A DNA stretch of 64,000 nucleotides from JANXQG01 sp963804375 (GCA_963804375.1 CAWDQE010000018.1:496001-560000), one strand, 5' to 3'; counted from the stretch's first letter, positions 42,083-51,444 are shown. Notes: generated from the sequence alone by a model not told the origin. Numbers and translations are program-made.

Positions 42083-43162
42083 TCAGTTCTTCTCCGCGCG
42101 ACTTGCCCCGTCTTCGCGATTGAGGTACTGCCGCAGATAGCGGGCCCGCTCGATGTTGCGATCGGCACTGCCCAGCTCGCCGCCGGTCCGCTTTTGCAAA
42201 TGGGCCGGCTGGGTGTGAATGAAAAGCTCGTTGATGTCGGCGATTTGCAGATCCGGAATCAGGCCCAGATTCACCCCCATGCGGACGCTGGAAAGCAGGT
42301 GCATCGTCTCTTCGGAGCTGATCGTTTGCGCGGTCCGCAGGATGCCGTAGGCCCGGCTCACGCGGTCGTGCAGGTTCTCTTGGCTTTCCTTGATCAAGAA
42401 CTGCCGGGCCTGCCGCTCGTAGTCGATGATTACCGGCACGATGTCGTTGACCTGCTGGACCAACTCCTCTTCGCTGCGGCCCAGGGTGATCTGGTTGCTG
42501 ATCTGGTAGAAGTCGCCCATCGCCTGCGAGCCTTCGCCGAAGAGGCCGCGCACCGCCAGGCTGATCTTCTGCAGGCTGCGAAAGACCTTTTCAATCTGCC
42601 GCGTAATGACCAGGGCCGGCAGGTGCAGCATCACGCTCACCCGCATGCCGGTGCCGACGTTCGTGGGGCAGGCCGTCAGATAGCCCAACTTCTCGTGGAA
42701 GGCATAAGTGACCTTCTGTTCGATGGCGTTGTCGATGGCGTTGATTTGTTCCCAGACACTGCCCAGGTTGAAACCGCTCTGCATAACCTGAATCCGCAGG
42801 TGGTCTTCCTCGTTGATCATGAGGCTGAATTTCTCGGCCTTGTCGATGGCCACGGCCCGGCGGCCCTGGCCTTCGGCCAGCTCGCGGCTGATAAGGTGCC
42901 GTTCGACCAGCAATTGCCGATCGACGCCTTCGAGTTCATCGACGGCGATATAGAGCAAATCCGACGAAACCTGGGAAGTGATGATGCTCTCGCGGAGGAT
43001 CCGCTCGATCTGCACGCGGTCCTGGGGCGTGGCCCGGCTGATGAAAGGAAATTCGGCCAGGTTCCGCGCCAGGCGAACCCGGCTGCTGATGACGATGTCG
43101 GCCTCGGGGCCGTTGCCTCGGAGCCACTCGCCGCTCGTTCGGGTCAGTTCTTTGAGTTCCAC
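42083..43162 (-). CDS. mcsB: Protein arginine kinase McsB
   Basis: A 359-residue member of the ATP:guanido phosphotransferase family, which in Firmicutes phosphorylates protein arginines and marks them for ClpCP. Motifs: DIVISSRVRLARNLAEFPFI, LMINEEDHLRIQVMQSGFNL, LTACPTNVGTGMRVSVMLHL with the catalytic CPTN(V/L)GT, and MHLLSSVRMGVNLGLIPDLQ. The length is that of full McsB. mcsA lies 42 bases upstream, so they form an mcsAB operon, the usual arrangement. No ctsR or clpC is visible in the window. Confidence 0.93.
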   Translation of the reverse strand: MELKELTRTSGEWLRGNGPEADIVISSRVRLARNLAEFPFISRATPQDRVQIERILRESIITSQVSSDLLYIAVDELEGVDRQLLVERHLISRELAEGQGRRAVAIDKAEKFSLMINEEDHLRIQVMQSGFNLGSVWEQINAIDNAIEQKVTYAFHEKLGYLTACPTNVGTGMRVSVMLHLPALVITRQIEKVFRSLQKISLAVRGLFGEGSQAMGDFYQISNQITLGRSEEELVQQVNDIVPVIIDYERQARQFLIKESQENLHDRVSRAYGILRTAQTISSEETMHLLSSVRMGVNLGLIPDLQIADINELFIHTQPAHLQKRTGGELGSADRNIERARYLRQYLNREDGASRAEKN

Positions 43163-43204
43163 GGCAAATCCCGCTGAATTCTGGTTCTGCTTCTGGCCGG
43201 CGGT

Positions 43205-43726
43205 CTACACCGCCTGCTCCGTCTCGATATGCCGGATTTCATCGCGGAGTTCCGATGCCCGCTCGTAGTTTTCGTTTTCGACCGCTTCCTTCATTTCCCG
43301 CCGCAGGCGGATCAACTGCGTCCGTTTTTCGCTGCTGCCCGGCGTGTGGCGCGGTCGCTTGCCGACATGTTCGGTCTCGCCGTGAACATTCATGATCAGC
43401 GGCTCCAATTGGCCCTGGAAGGCCACATAATCGTGCGGGCAGCCGAGGCGGCCCTGGCTGCGGAATTCATAAAAAGTGACCCCGCACACCGGGCAGGCCT
43501 GCTGGTCGAGGTGGGCCAGTTCTTCCGCCGTTTGCCCGATGGCCATCTGCTGCACCTGCTGGGCCAGCGCCGCCGCCATGCCCCCCGCACTGGCGGGTTC
43601 GCCTCCGGACGAGGAAGTAAGGTACACCCGTGCGTGGTCCTCGCAAAGGTGCAATTCCTGGGGCTTCCCGCCGGTCAGTTCCGTGATGTGGAATGTCGCC
43701 TGACGCTCGCATTGTTGGCATTTCAT
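43205..43726 (-). CDS. mcsA: McsA-like zinc-finger/UVR activator of McsB
   Basis: 173 residues from ATG 43726. Two CxxC pairs at the N-terminus (MKCQQCERQATFHITEL, then LHLCEDHA) and another in QQACPVCGVTFYEFRSQGRL with LGCPHDYVAF make zinc-binding sites. A C-terminal UVR-type helix pair follows (LIRLRREMKEAVENENYERA, then SELRDEIRHIE). McsA binds and activates the arginine kinase McsB. It is upstream of mcsB and probably cotranscribed. A linker rich in Ala/Gln (AALAQQVQQMAIGQTAEELA) is a little longer than in Bacillus. Confidence 0.9.
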   Translation of the reverse strand: MKCQQCERQATFHITELTGGKPQELHLCEDHARVYLTSSSGGEPASAGGMAAALAQQVQQMAIGQTAEELAHLDQQACPVCGVTFYEFRSQGRLGCPHDYVAFQGQLEPLIMNVHGETEHVGKRPRHTPGSSEKRTQLIRLRREMKEAVENENYERASELRDEIRHIETEQAV

Positions 43727-43894
43727 AGCACTGCACTCGCTTTCCACCGAACCTTCACTCAGATTCTAACGATGAGGGAATCGCGAGTCAATCGACCAAT
43801 TTACCGGGGACCGTCCGGCTAACCCCTTGTCGGGCAACAAGTTTCCGCGTTAAGCTTAAGCTGTTCAAACCAAACGCCACGGGAATTCTCATCC

Positions 43895-45472
43895 ATGCAC
43901 TCAGCGCGAACCCAGTCGGAGCCGATCGCCCCGGCCAAGCTGCCGGCGGCGGTCCATTGTCCCGATTTCGAGGCCTTTAGCAAGTTGGCCACCGACGGCA
44001 TGCTCGTGCCCGTCTATCGCCGCCTGGTTTGCGACTCGCTGACCCCGGTGAGCGCCTTCCACAAGATCGATTCGGGCCGTTGCGCATGCCTCTTCGAGAG
44101 CGTGGTGGGCGGTGAGAAGGTCGGGCGTTACAGTTTTCTGGCAGCCGATCCGTTCTTCGAGATCGAGGCCTACGGTCCCCGCGTGACGACGAACTCCTAT
44201 ACGGGCGTTTCGGCTTCCGGGGCGCCGCTGCTGACGACCCGCTCCTATGAATCGGCCGATCCCATGGCCGAGCTCCGTCGCCACGTCGAGGCCCTGCGCG
44301 CGGTCCACCTGCCGGAGCTGCCGCCGTTTTGCGCCGGGGCGGTGGGCTACGCGGGCTACGACACGGTCCGCTATTTCGAGCGGCTGCCCAACGCCCCGCC
44401 CGACGACCGGCAGGTGCCCGACCTGGCCTTCGCCTTCTACGATCGGATGGTGGTTTTCGACAACGTGGCCAAGACGATCGTCGTGGTGGCGATGGCCCGG
44501 CTCGATCGGCCCGGGGCCACGGTCGAATCGGCGTACAACGACGCCCGGCGGCGGGTCGATGCCCTGGTCGAACAACTGGCCACGCGATCGGCCGAGTTGG
44601 AACTGGTCGATATCCGGCCTGAAGGCGAAGTGAACCTGGAATTTCGCTCGAATTTCAGCCAGCAGCAGTACGAAAAGGCGGTCGAGAAGTGCGTGGAGTA
44701 CATTCGCGCCGGCGATATCTTCCAGGTTGTCCTCAGCCAGCGGTTGGAGGTGTCGCTCACGGCCCATCCGTTCGAGATCTACCGCACGTTGCGGATCGTC
44801 AATCCCAGTCCGTTCATGTTCTACGTCCGCACGCCCAGCGTGACGCTGGTCGGCAGCTCGCCGGAGGTGATGGTCCGCGTGGTCGATGGGCAGGTGACCG
44901 TCCGCCCTTTGGCCGGCACCCGCCGCCGCGGCAAGACCGAGGAGGAAGACCGCAGCTTGGCGCAGGAATTATTGGCCGATCCCAAGGAGCGGGCCGAGCA
45001 CGTGATGCTGGTCGATTTGGGCCGCAACAACGTCGGCCGCGTCTGTCGCTATCGCAGCGTGCAAGTGACCGACGTCATGACCATCGAGCGTTACAGCCAC
45101 GTGATGCACATCACGTCGAACGTCTGCGGCCGGCTTGCTCCCGGCAAAGGCGCGTTCGAGGCCTTGCAGGCCTGTCTGCCCGCCGGGACCGTGTCCGGCG
45201 CGCCGAAGGTGCGGGCGATGGAGATCATCGACGAGTTGGAGCCGCATCGTCGCGGGCCGTATGCCGGGGCGGTCGGTTACGTCGATTTCAGCGGCAACAT
45301 GGACACCTGTATCGCCCTGCGGACTTTGGTCGTGCAGGGCGACAAGGGCTACGTGCAGGCCGGCGCGGGGATCGTGGCCGACAGCGTTCCGTCCAACGAG
45401 TGGCAGGAGACGATGAACAAGGCCCGCGGGTTGTTGAAGGCGATCGAACTGGCCCAATTCGGAGTGCGGTAG
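43895..45472 (+). CDS. trpE: Anthranilate synthase component I
   Basis: A 525-residue enzyme making anthranilate from chorismate and ammonia or glutamine, first step of tryptophan synthesis. N-terminal regulatory part with CLFESVVGGEKVGRYSFLAA (the LLES-type tryptophan-binding region) near residue 68. Chorismate-binding domain: FRSNFSQQQYEKAVEKCVEY, RAGDIFQVVLSQRLEV, VGSSPEVMVRV, RPLAGTRRRGKTEEED, VDLGRNNVGRVC, LPAGTVSGAPKVRAMEIIDE and GAVGYVDFSGNMDTCIALRT. The ATG at 43895 gives a typical N-terminus. The glutaminase partner TrpG is not adjacent. A small CTTGT/ACAAG hairpin lies in the leader near 43826, but no Trp-rich leader peptide was found. Confidence 0.95.
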   Translation: MHSARTQSEPIAPAKLPAAVHCPDFEAFSKLATDGMLVPVYRRLVCDSLTPVSAFHKIDSGRCACLFESVVGGEKVGRYSFLAADPFFEIEAYGPRVTTNSYTGVSASGAPLLTTRSYESADPMAELRRHVEALRAVHLPELPPFCAGAVGYAGYDTVRYFERLPNAPPDDRQVPDLAFAFYDRMVVFDNVAKTIVVVAMARLDRPGATVESAYNDARRRVDALVEQLATRSAELELVDIRPEGEVNLEFRSNFSQQQYEKAVEKCVEYIRAGDIFQVVLSQRLEVSLTAHPFEIYRTLRIVNPSPFMFYVRTPSVTLVGSSPEVMVRVVDGQVTVRPLAGTRRRGKTEEEDRSLAQELLADPKERAEHVMLVDLGRNNVGRVCRYRSVQVTDVMTIERYSHVMHITSNVCGRLAPGKGAFEALQACLPAGTVSGAPKVRAMEIIDELEPHRRGPYAGAVGYVDFSGNMDTCIALRTLVVQGDKGYVQAGAGIVADSVPSNEWQETMNKARGLLKAIELAQFGVR

Positions 45473-45484
45473 TTTTTACCGCCT

Positions 45485-48037
45485 TCATTTTTCATTATCG
45501 AACCCAAGGTCCTCGCCCTCGTGCAGCACCACGCCGATCTGTTCCAGGCTGCCGTGGCGGCCGTTGTACCAGAGCAGCCATTTCCGGCCGTCGAAGATGG
45601 CGTAAGGCTTGTAGCAGGCGTCGTGGTCCCACTTGCCTTCTCCCGGCCAAATGATCGGGTTGGCCTTGTGCCGCTGCCAATGCGTGAGGCCGTCCTTGCT
45701 GCGGGCCAGCCCGATCTTGGCGCTGGGCTCGTCCTGGAATCCGATGTAGAACATCACGTACCAATCGCCGAGCTTCAGCACCTGGCCCCCTGTCACCTTG
45801 TGCCTCTCCCACCGATGCTCCGCATCGGGAGCGAAGACCGGGTTGCCAGCGAATTTCGTCCACTTCAGGCCGTCCGGGCTGGTGGCGTAGCCGATTGCAT
45901 TCGGCTCGTTCTGTTCGCCGCCGGAATACCACATGCGGAAAAGCTTCGCCGATTCGTCCCACATCACCGAGGGACACATCACGGCAATGTTCTTCTCCCA
46001 GGGTTGATCGGCCGACAGAACGGGCTTGTCGCTCATGCGCTTCCACGTCACGCCGTCTTTACTCGTGGCGTAGCCGATCCACGATCGACCGTTTCCCGCA
46101 CTCGGACGGGACTGGCCGGTATACCACAGGTGATAGGTATTTCCCTTCTTCAGCACGCAGGGACGGTTGATATCGTCCTCCCAGCCCGTCTTCGGTCGTG
46201 GTCCCAGCACGATTTTGGGCGGCTCGCTCCAGTGAATGCCGTCGGTGCTTTCGACGAGGGCCACGCTCTGCTTGGGCCGCCAAGAGAGCCACATCCGGTA
46301 GATCTCCCGATCTTTCAATACGGAGATGTCGAAACACGTGCCGTATTTGCCCCCCATGACCGGATTCTGCGCGGATTTCAACCAACCGGCCGAAGTCTCG
46401 GGAGAAGATGGGAGTTGGCGAGCCCTGGGCGTAAGCCCTGGGGTTAAAGCGGAAGTCTCGAGGGAAGATGCCGGCGGACCTGGAAGTGCGGCGAGAATCT
46501 TGCCAAGCGACACGGAACTCGCGATTTCTTTGCCGTCGGCAAAGACCCGCATTCCCTTGCCGTGATGGTAGCGCTCGCCCGTCTTGTCGTAGAGGATGGT
46601 CAACCAGTGGCCGTGGTAGCGGATCTGGTCGAGGCAGAAGTAGTCCCACGCATCGGCGGGCACCAACGGGTTGACCTCGACCGTCTCGTCAGCGCGGGGC
46701 CGCAGGCCGATCAGGCCGCTGATGACCAGGTCGCAGAATGTCGAGTGATTGTAGTCCTTGCCGCGCTCCTTCGGTTCCTGCTTGCGCTGGATCAGCAGGG
46801 TACGCGCGATCCAGTCGCCATTGGTCGGATTCAGGTTCTCATCGATCCACGGCACGACGCGGCCGTCGGGGAGTTTGAGCCGCTGCGATTTCGCGTAGAT
46901 CTTCAGCAGTGTGAAATAGTCCTTCGCGCCGATCGCATCCTGCGGCGGACCGTTGAGTAGATTCGCAAGGCCGGTGAGGGTGACGGCCGTTGCGTAGGGC
47001 CAGCTTGGCCCGTTCCATTGGCATTCGTGGCCTTGATACGAGATCGCGAATCTCGGATGCCGCTGCTCGGCAGTTGTCAGCCCGAACGGCGCGAAGAAAC
47101 CCTGCGGGTCCATGGCCTGTTTCCACGCCACGGCGAATTGCGGGTCGGCCATATTGAAGTACCAGGGTGTGTAGCCATGTTCTTCGCGAACATCCGCCAG
47201 CCTCGTATTAGCGCCGCGCGGCAGGACTTTGAAAAACTTCGCGTCCTTGTCCCACAGCTTTCCTTGCACGAGCCGCTTGATCGCCGCGGCTTTCGCGCGA
47301 TAGTCGCGGGCGACGTCCGCCTTGCCCGCGAGTTCCGCGATCCGCGCGATGGCCAGCGCGTCGCCGAACTGATAGCTGTTGATCGTCGCGCGATAGCCGT
47401 CGCCGCCGATGGACACTTCGCCGCCGTCGAGGCCATCTATTTGCCAATATAGCCCGTTGGCATCGCGATGCGACCTTTCCCACTCCGCGTAGTTGGCGAT
47501 GAGGTCTGGGAGCAAACTGATCGGGAGCGAATTGTCGCCGGTCACGCAGTAGCGGGCCCAGATGGAATCCGCGGCCCAGAAACTGTATCTCCGCGGGTCG
47601 CCGCCTTTACGGAACCAGAAGAGCGAATAGTCGTCGAGGTATTTCGGCTCGTTCAGCCAGCGGCCTTCGCGCAGGTGGTGGCCGGCGGCGCAATCGATCG
47701 AGTTATGCTTGCCGGCCCAACCAACCGGCGGCAGAAATTCCGTAATGATGAAGCCGTCGGGCGTCTGCTTGATGGCTTTGCGGAAGGTCCACCAGCGGAA
47801 ATAGTAGATCTCTTCGATGTCTTTGTCCGGGCAGTCCAGCAGCGGAATGTTGGTTCTGAGGAACTCCCAGGCCGCGGCATTGGGGATGTGCTGGAGATAC
47901 AGCTCCTTGTCATTGCGGTTAAATCCGTCGACATCGTGCCGGAAAGCGTCGGCCTTGAGGACGAGTGGTTGAGGAGGCGGCGCCGGAGCGGCGGTGGACG
48001 TGACTAGCAGAAGCTGGCAGATAAGAGAAGGGGCCAT
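45485..48037 (-). CDS. Secreted two-domain glycosidase: GH63-like toroid plus five-bladed propeller
   Basis: 850 residues from ATG 48037; a TTG four codons earlier is possible. A signal peptide (to about residue 20) is followed by an alpha/alpha-toroid (about 25-475) like MGH1/mannosylglycerate or GH63 glycosidases: YYFRWWTFRKAIKQTPDGFI, GHHLREGRWLNEPKYLDDYS, GHECQWNGPSWPYATAVTL and NHSTFCDLVISGLIGLRPRA. After a Pro/Ser linker (about 535-560), repeated blades (PKIVLGPRPKTGWEDDINRP, NTYHLWYTGQSRP, GYATSKDGVTWKRMSDKPVL, FRMWYSGGEQNEPNAIGYAT) make a GH43/GH130-like five-bladed propeller. Fusion of two glycosidase folds suggests stepwise attack on one chain. Which domain is catalytic is not settled by sequence alone. 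Confidence 0.8.
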   Translation of the reverse strand: MAPSLICQLLLVTSTAAPAPPPQPLVLKADAFRHDVDGFNRNDKELYLQHIPNAAAWEFLRTNIPLLDCPDKDIEEIYYFRWWTFRKAIKQTPDGFIITEFLPPVGWAGKHNSIDCAAGHHLREGRWLNEPKYLDDYSLFWFRKGGDPRRYSFWAADSIWARYCVTGDNSLPISLLPDLIANYAEWERSHRDANGLYWQIDGLDGGEVSIGGDGYRATINSYQFGDALAIARIAELAGKADVARDYRAKAAAIKRLVQGKLWDKDAKFFKVLPRGANTRLADVREEHGYTPWYFNMADPQFAVAWKQAMDPQGFFAPFGLTTAEQRHPRFAISYQGHECQWNGPSWPYATAVTLTGLANLLNGPPQDAIGAKDYFTLLKIYAKSQRLKLPDGRVVPWIDENLNPTNGDWIARTLLIQRKQEPKERGKDYNHSTFCDLVISGLIGLRPRADETVEVNPLVPADAWDYFCLDQIRYHGHWLTILYDKTGERYHHGKGMRVFADGKEIASSVSLGKILAALPGPPASSLETSALTPGLTPRARQLPSSPETSAGWLKSAQNPVMGGKYGTCFDISVLKDREIYRMWLSWRPKQSVALVESTDGIHWSEPPKIVLGPRPKTGWEDDINRPCVLKKGNTYHLWYTGQSRPSAGNGRSWIGYATSKDGVTWKRMSDKPVLSADQPWEKNIAVMCPSVMWDESAKLFRMWYSGGEQNEPNAIGYATSPDGLKWTKFAGNPVFAPDAEHRWERHKVTGGQVLKLGDWYVMFYIGFQDEPSAKIGLARSKDGLTHWQRHKANPIIWPGEGKWDHDACYKPYAIFDGRKWLLWYNGRHGSLEQIGVVLHEGEDLGFDNEK

Positions 48038-48060
48038 GAGGGTGTCCAACGGGTGGGTAA

Positions 48061-49059
48061 TTAGTGCACCTTGTTGAAGTCGACGAGGGTACCATCGGCG
48101 CGGCTTGCCAATGCCGAATGTATTTTGCCGTCGATCGTGTAGCTTATGTGACGCGCGGCGCCGTCACAAAATACGACGTTGAAACCACCCGGATGCGCGC
48201 TGCCGAAGTTATAGGTCCGGGTGCCGGGGGGCAGTTCCCGGTCCTGCGCGGGCTGCGTGGCGGGCGTGCCATCGGCCCAAGCGTGCAGATCGACGTCGGC
48301 GCCGCTGAAGACGGGCGATTCGTCCCGCGGGTCGGCCCCGCTGGCGTATTGACCGGCATTGAGGAATTTCTCGCCAGCCAGGTAGGTGTTGCTCAAGCCG
48401 TCGCTGACCTGGGCCGCTGTTACCTTGCTCCGCTGGAAATTGATTCCGTTGCACTTCACGATTTCTGTCGGTGCCAGGAATCCTTGCCCGGCATCGCCTT
48501 CCTTGATGCTCGCGGGCCCCTCTTTCCACAATACGATGACCGAACCGGCATTCGTGACATAGTCGCCATGGAACCAGCCCTTGGTGGCGTCAGTCGGAGC
48601 GGAAACGTTATGCGGCACCGTGCCATGCAGCGGCAGGAGCCCCAGTTTGCGCCGTGCCGGACAATCGAACACAGCGATTGGGGTCTGACAAAGCATTCGC
48701 GCGTCGTTCATTTTTTCTGCGGCCGGCCTGCCCTTCCCCAAGTCATGCAGCATTTCTTGGCCGAGGAAAGGCAGGATATTGTAGAAGAACCCGCCCGGTT
48801 GCTTGTCGCCAAAACCACGGTCCGGATCTCCGACCCACGCGCTGCCCCAGCCGCCGGCGGGCAAGAATCCCATCTTCTCTTCGTGCGCCAATGCGCCGAG
48901 GGCCATCTGTTTCAGGTTGTTCGAGCATTGCACCCGGCGGGCGGCCTCGCGGGCCGCCATCACGGCCGGCAGAAGCAGGCCGATCAGGATTCCGATGATA
49001 GCAATCGCCACCAACAGCTCAATCAGGGTGAAACCGCGACTCCTACGCGCCGTTGTCAT
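48061..49059 (-). CDS. DUF1559 type IV pilin-like (pseudopilin) protein
   Basis: 332 residues. Prepilin signal SRGFTLIELLVAIAIIGILI: Gly at -1 and Phe +1 of the prepilin peptidase site, Glu5 and a helix with the usual hydrophobic run. It is followed by PAVMAAREAARRVQCSNNLK, the planctomycete DUF1559 signature, and a C-terminal domain ending NFGSAHPGGFNVVFCDGAAR then HISYTIDGKIHSALASRADG. These large families are thought to be type II secretion/pilus minor pilins or surface proteins. The start is set by a GGAGGT at 49065-49070; ATG 49059 is better spaced than 49062. No secretion ATPase of the GspE type is nearby. Confidence 0.92.
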   Translation of the reverse strand: MTTARRSRGFTLIELLVAIAIIGILIGLLLPAVMAAREAARRVQCSNNLKQMALGALAHEEKMGFLPAGGWGSAWVGDPDRGFGDKQPGGFFYNILPFLGQEMLHDLGKGRPAAEKMNDARMLCQTPIAVFDCPARRKLGLLPLHGTVPHNVSAPTDATKGWFHGDYVTNAGSVIVLWKEGPASIKEGDAGQGFLAPTEIVKCNGINFQRSKVTAAQVSDGLSNTYLAGEKFLNAGQYASGADPRDESPVFSGADVDLHAWADGTPATQPAQDRELPPGTRTYNFGSAHPGGFNVVFCDGAARHISYTIDGKIHSALASRADGTLVDFNKVH

Positions 49060-49064
49060 CATGC

Positions 49065-49070
49065 ACCTCC
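49065..49070 (-). promoter_or_regulatory. Shine-Dalgarno GGAGGT deciding the DUF1559 start
   Basis: GGAGGT lies 2 bases before the ATG at 49062 and 5 bases before the in-frame ATG at 49059, so the second ATG is favoured. Confidence 0.6.
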
Positions 49071-49341
49071 AAAGGACAAGGTTTGGGAAAGGACAGATTC
49101 TGGACCACTCTGCGACAATTGTACAGACCCGCACGGCGGTGAACAATCGGACCGCGGCAGTTTCCACAAGAGAATTGAGAACAGCGTTTATGGTTCCGCT
49201 GAATTGCACACAGACGATCGGCGATCGCCGTAGAAAGCGGTAACGGCCAAGCAAGCGCGGTGGCGTGCCGCGCGCAAAGAAAAGTCGCTCCGCGGCAGAC
49301 TAAGTCGGCAATGAATTACCGCCCTCCAAAGAAAAGCCGAT
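49071..49341. other. Leader of the DUF1559 gene
   Basis: About 270 bases between the DUF1559 ribosome binding site and the stop of the ATPase gene upstream. No gene, RNA or repeat was recognised; it presumably holds the promoter of the pilin-like gene. Confidence 0.4.
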
Positions 49342-50157
49342 TTACTCCGGCACTACGGCCACGAGCTCGCGGCAGACGGCCTCGAAGTGGGCGGCGGATA
49401 GCGTTTGCTGCTCCTCGGCAAAGCCGACCAGCAACGCCAGGTCGCAGAGACGATTGATCTGGCGGGCGATGCCGCGCGTGAGCTCGAAGAGTGTGGGCAC
49501 GGCCTCGGCCGCAATGATCGGCTCCTCGCCGCCCGCCACCTGCAAGCGATGCGTCACGTACTGGCCCGTCTCGCTGGCCGTGAAGGGACGCAAGAGGCAC
49601 TTCACGCCCAGCCGCTCCTCGAGTTGCGGCGTGCGGTCCAGGAGCGGCAGAATGCCGGGCTGACCAACCAGCAGCAGCGTCATGCCGGTCTTGCCGTCGG
49701 GGCCGAAGTTCAACAGCATCCGCAACGATTCGAGCATCTGGCTGTTTTCCAGCAGATGGGCTTCGTCGACGACGACCACCGCGTGCCGGCCCTTTTCGGC
49801 GTTTTCCCGCAAGGCCCCTTGGATCCGGCGGATGCTTTCGTGCACGGCGATGCTGCTGCCGGCGCCGCCGTCGAACTCATCGGCCAGATAGGCCAGCAGC
49901 TCGGCCGGCGCCATCTGCGGATAGACCAGGTGGATGAACGGAGTGTACGTCTCGCCCAGCGACTGGCGGAGCATGGAAAGAATGAACGTCTTGCCCGTGC
50001 CGGCCGCGCCGGACAACAGGGCGCCGCCGCGGTGGTTCTCGACCGCATAGCGCAGCTTCAGCAGCGCCGCCTGGTGCGTTTCGCCGGGGAAGTAGAACCT
50101 TGGATCGGCCGTGTTCTCAAACGGCTTCTGCTCAAGCTGCCAATACGATTCATACAT
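49342..50157 (-). CDS. ExeA/GspA-type AAA ATPase
   Basis: A 271-residue ATPase. MYESYWQLEQKPFENTADPR is the usual ExeA/GspA start. Walker A is GAAGTGKT (about residue 50), Walker B is VVVVDEAHLL (about 135), then LRMLLNFGPDGKTGMTLLLV and LFELTRGIARQINRLCDLAL (sensor region). Such ATPases serve type II secretion (GspA) or polysaccharide export loci, where they probably remodel the cell wall or regulate assembly. It lies 6 bases after the CpsD-like gene, so it is cotranscribed. No peptidoglycan-binding domain is fused. Confidence 0.9.
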   Translation of the reverse strand: MYESYWQLEQKPFENTADPRFYFPGETHQAALLKLRYAVENHRGGALLSGAAGTGKTFILSMLRQSLGETYTPFIHLVYPQMAPAELLAYLADEFDGGAGSSIAVHESIRRIQGALRENAEKGRHAVVVVDEAHLLENSQMLESLRMLLNFGPDGKTGMTLLLVGQPGILPLLDRTPQLEERLGVKCLLRPFTASETGQYVTHRLQVAGGEEPIIAAEAVPTLFELTRGIARQINRLCDLALLVGFAEEQQTLSAAHFEAVCRELVAVVPE

Positions 50158-50163
50158 GGTGTC

Positions 50164-51444
50164 CTACCCGGCGACAAAGTTCTGGATGGTTCCCGCGTAA
50201 CGCAAGTTCGACGCGGCCAGGTGCTCGCGCACATCGGCCAACTGGTTCGGAGTCGTGACGCGAACGTTCTGCACGAGGACCACGGCGTCCATCTCCGCAG
50301 CCACGTCGCGAGAAGCAGTCTCGTCGTCCCCGCCCAGGCCCAGCGGACCGAGATCGACCAGGACGACGTCGAATTCTCGGGCGAGAATGTCGAAGCTGGC
50401 TGCGATTTGCTCTTGCGCGATCGTACTCGCCGACGGCTTGCGGACCGGCAAGACCGCCAAGCCGTCGGCGAGCGATTCGATCACGACTTCTTCCAGCGGC
50501 AGGCCGCCGCAAAGTGTCTCTTCCCAACCGATCTGCGGCAAGAGGCCCAGGTTCTGCGCCAGTTGCGGGTTGCTCCAGTTGGCATCCACCAGCACGACTT
50601 TCCGGCCTTGGCCCTTGAGGCTACGAGCGGCTGCCAACATCAAGGTGGTGACGCCTTCGCCACGGGAGCAACTCGCCAGCCCCAGTACCTTGCTGCCCGA
50701 TGCGCAGATCGACAATAAACTGTCGGCCATTCGTTGGACGGCTGCTGCGGCTGTAGTCTGCAATTTGCCGTGAATGCTCGGCCAAACCACGCGGTCCACT
50801 TGCAGCAGCGGACGCCACGGTGTTTCGTCCGGCTGCGGAGAGATCGTGACGGAGTGGGCGGAAGCTGACATCGTCGTCGGAGCGGCTGCGGCGATCGTTT
50901 CGGCCGGCGCAGGCATGGTTTCGCTGATTTCTGGCGGCGATGGGCTTTGAACCGGAATGGTCTCACCGTTCCCGCCTGCTGACGGGGTTCTTACGGTGAC
51001 GGTCGTTACGGGAAATGCCTGCTCCGCCAAGGCTGCGGTCGACGGGCCGCCCCAGGCAGTGGTTGCTTCGGTGACCGTCGTTGCTTGAAACACCCGGCTG
51101 GCCAAGGCTCCGGTAGAGGGGCCAAACAGGGCGGCGGTCGATTCGGTAACCGAGGTCGTTTGCGATGCTTCGTCCAACAAGGCTGCGATCGACGGGCCAA
51201 CCGGATCCGCAGTTGGCGGAGTGGTTTGTGGCACCTGTTTCACCGAAGCCGTTGGTTCCAGGTTAAACGAGTCCGGATCCACAGTTGCTGTGGCGGCCAG
51301 GGCCTGGGAAAGCGCTACCGTGGGGCCTTTGGCTACCCGCGAGCGGATATCCGGCGCGACCTCCGGCGGTTCCGCAACGGCAGTGCCCGGGCGCGACGAG
51401 GGGCGGTGATAGGCCTTAATTATTGCTCGATCCAGCGCGGTCAT
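50164..51444 (-). CDS. CpsD/CapB-like P-loop protein with repeat linker
   Basis: 426 residues from ATG 51444. The N-terminal half (about 1-215) is low-complexity and holds three imperfect repeats of about 30 residues (GPSIAALLDEASQTTSVTES, GPSTGALASRVFQATTVTEA, GPSTAALAEQAFPVTTVTV). The C-terminal half is a MinD/BY-kinase-like P-loop domain: KVLGLASCSRGEGVTTLMLA with a GEGVTT Walker A, RKVVLVDANWSNPQLAQNLG (A'), and FDVVLVDLGPLG (B). The Tyr-rich C-terminal tail of BY kinases is absent, so kinase activity is uncertain. Its start overlaps the end of the upstream gene by 29 bases, and the ATPase gene follows. Together they resemble exopolysaccharide export control modules. Confidence 0.82.
   Translation of the reverse strand: MTALDRAIIKAYHRPSSRPGTAVAEPPEVAPDIRSRVAKGPTVALSQALAATATVDPDSFNLEPTASVKQVPQTTPPTADPVGPSIAALLDEASQTTSVTESTAALFGPSTGALASRVFQATTVTEATTAWGGPSTAALAEQAFPVTTVTVRTPSAGGNGETIPVQSPSPPEISETMPAPAETIAAAAPTTMSASAHSVTISPQPDETPWRPLLQVDRVVWPSIHGKLQTTAAAAVQRMADSLLSICASGSKVLGLASCSRGEGVTTLMLAAARSLKGQGRKVVLVDANWSNPQLAQNLGLLPQIGWEETLCGGLPLEEVVIESLADGLAVLPVRKPSASTIAQEQIAASFDILAREFDVVLVDLGPLGLGGDDETASRDVAAEMDAVVLVQNVRVTTPNQLADVREHLAASNLRYAGTIQNFVAG

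Noticed and set aside
42194..43177. 327-codon plus-strand frame opposite mcsB
   Set aside because: mcsB has all family motifs on the minus strand; the plus frame shows none.
43800..43894. Tryptophan attenuator before trpE
   Set aside because: Only a small hairpin is present; there is no leader peptide with Trp codons and no competing terminator stem.
48064..49233. 389-codon plus-strand frame
   Set aside because: Antisense of the DUF1559 gene, which has a clear prepilin signal and ribosome binding site.
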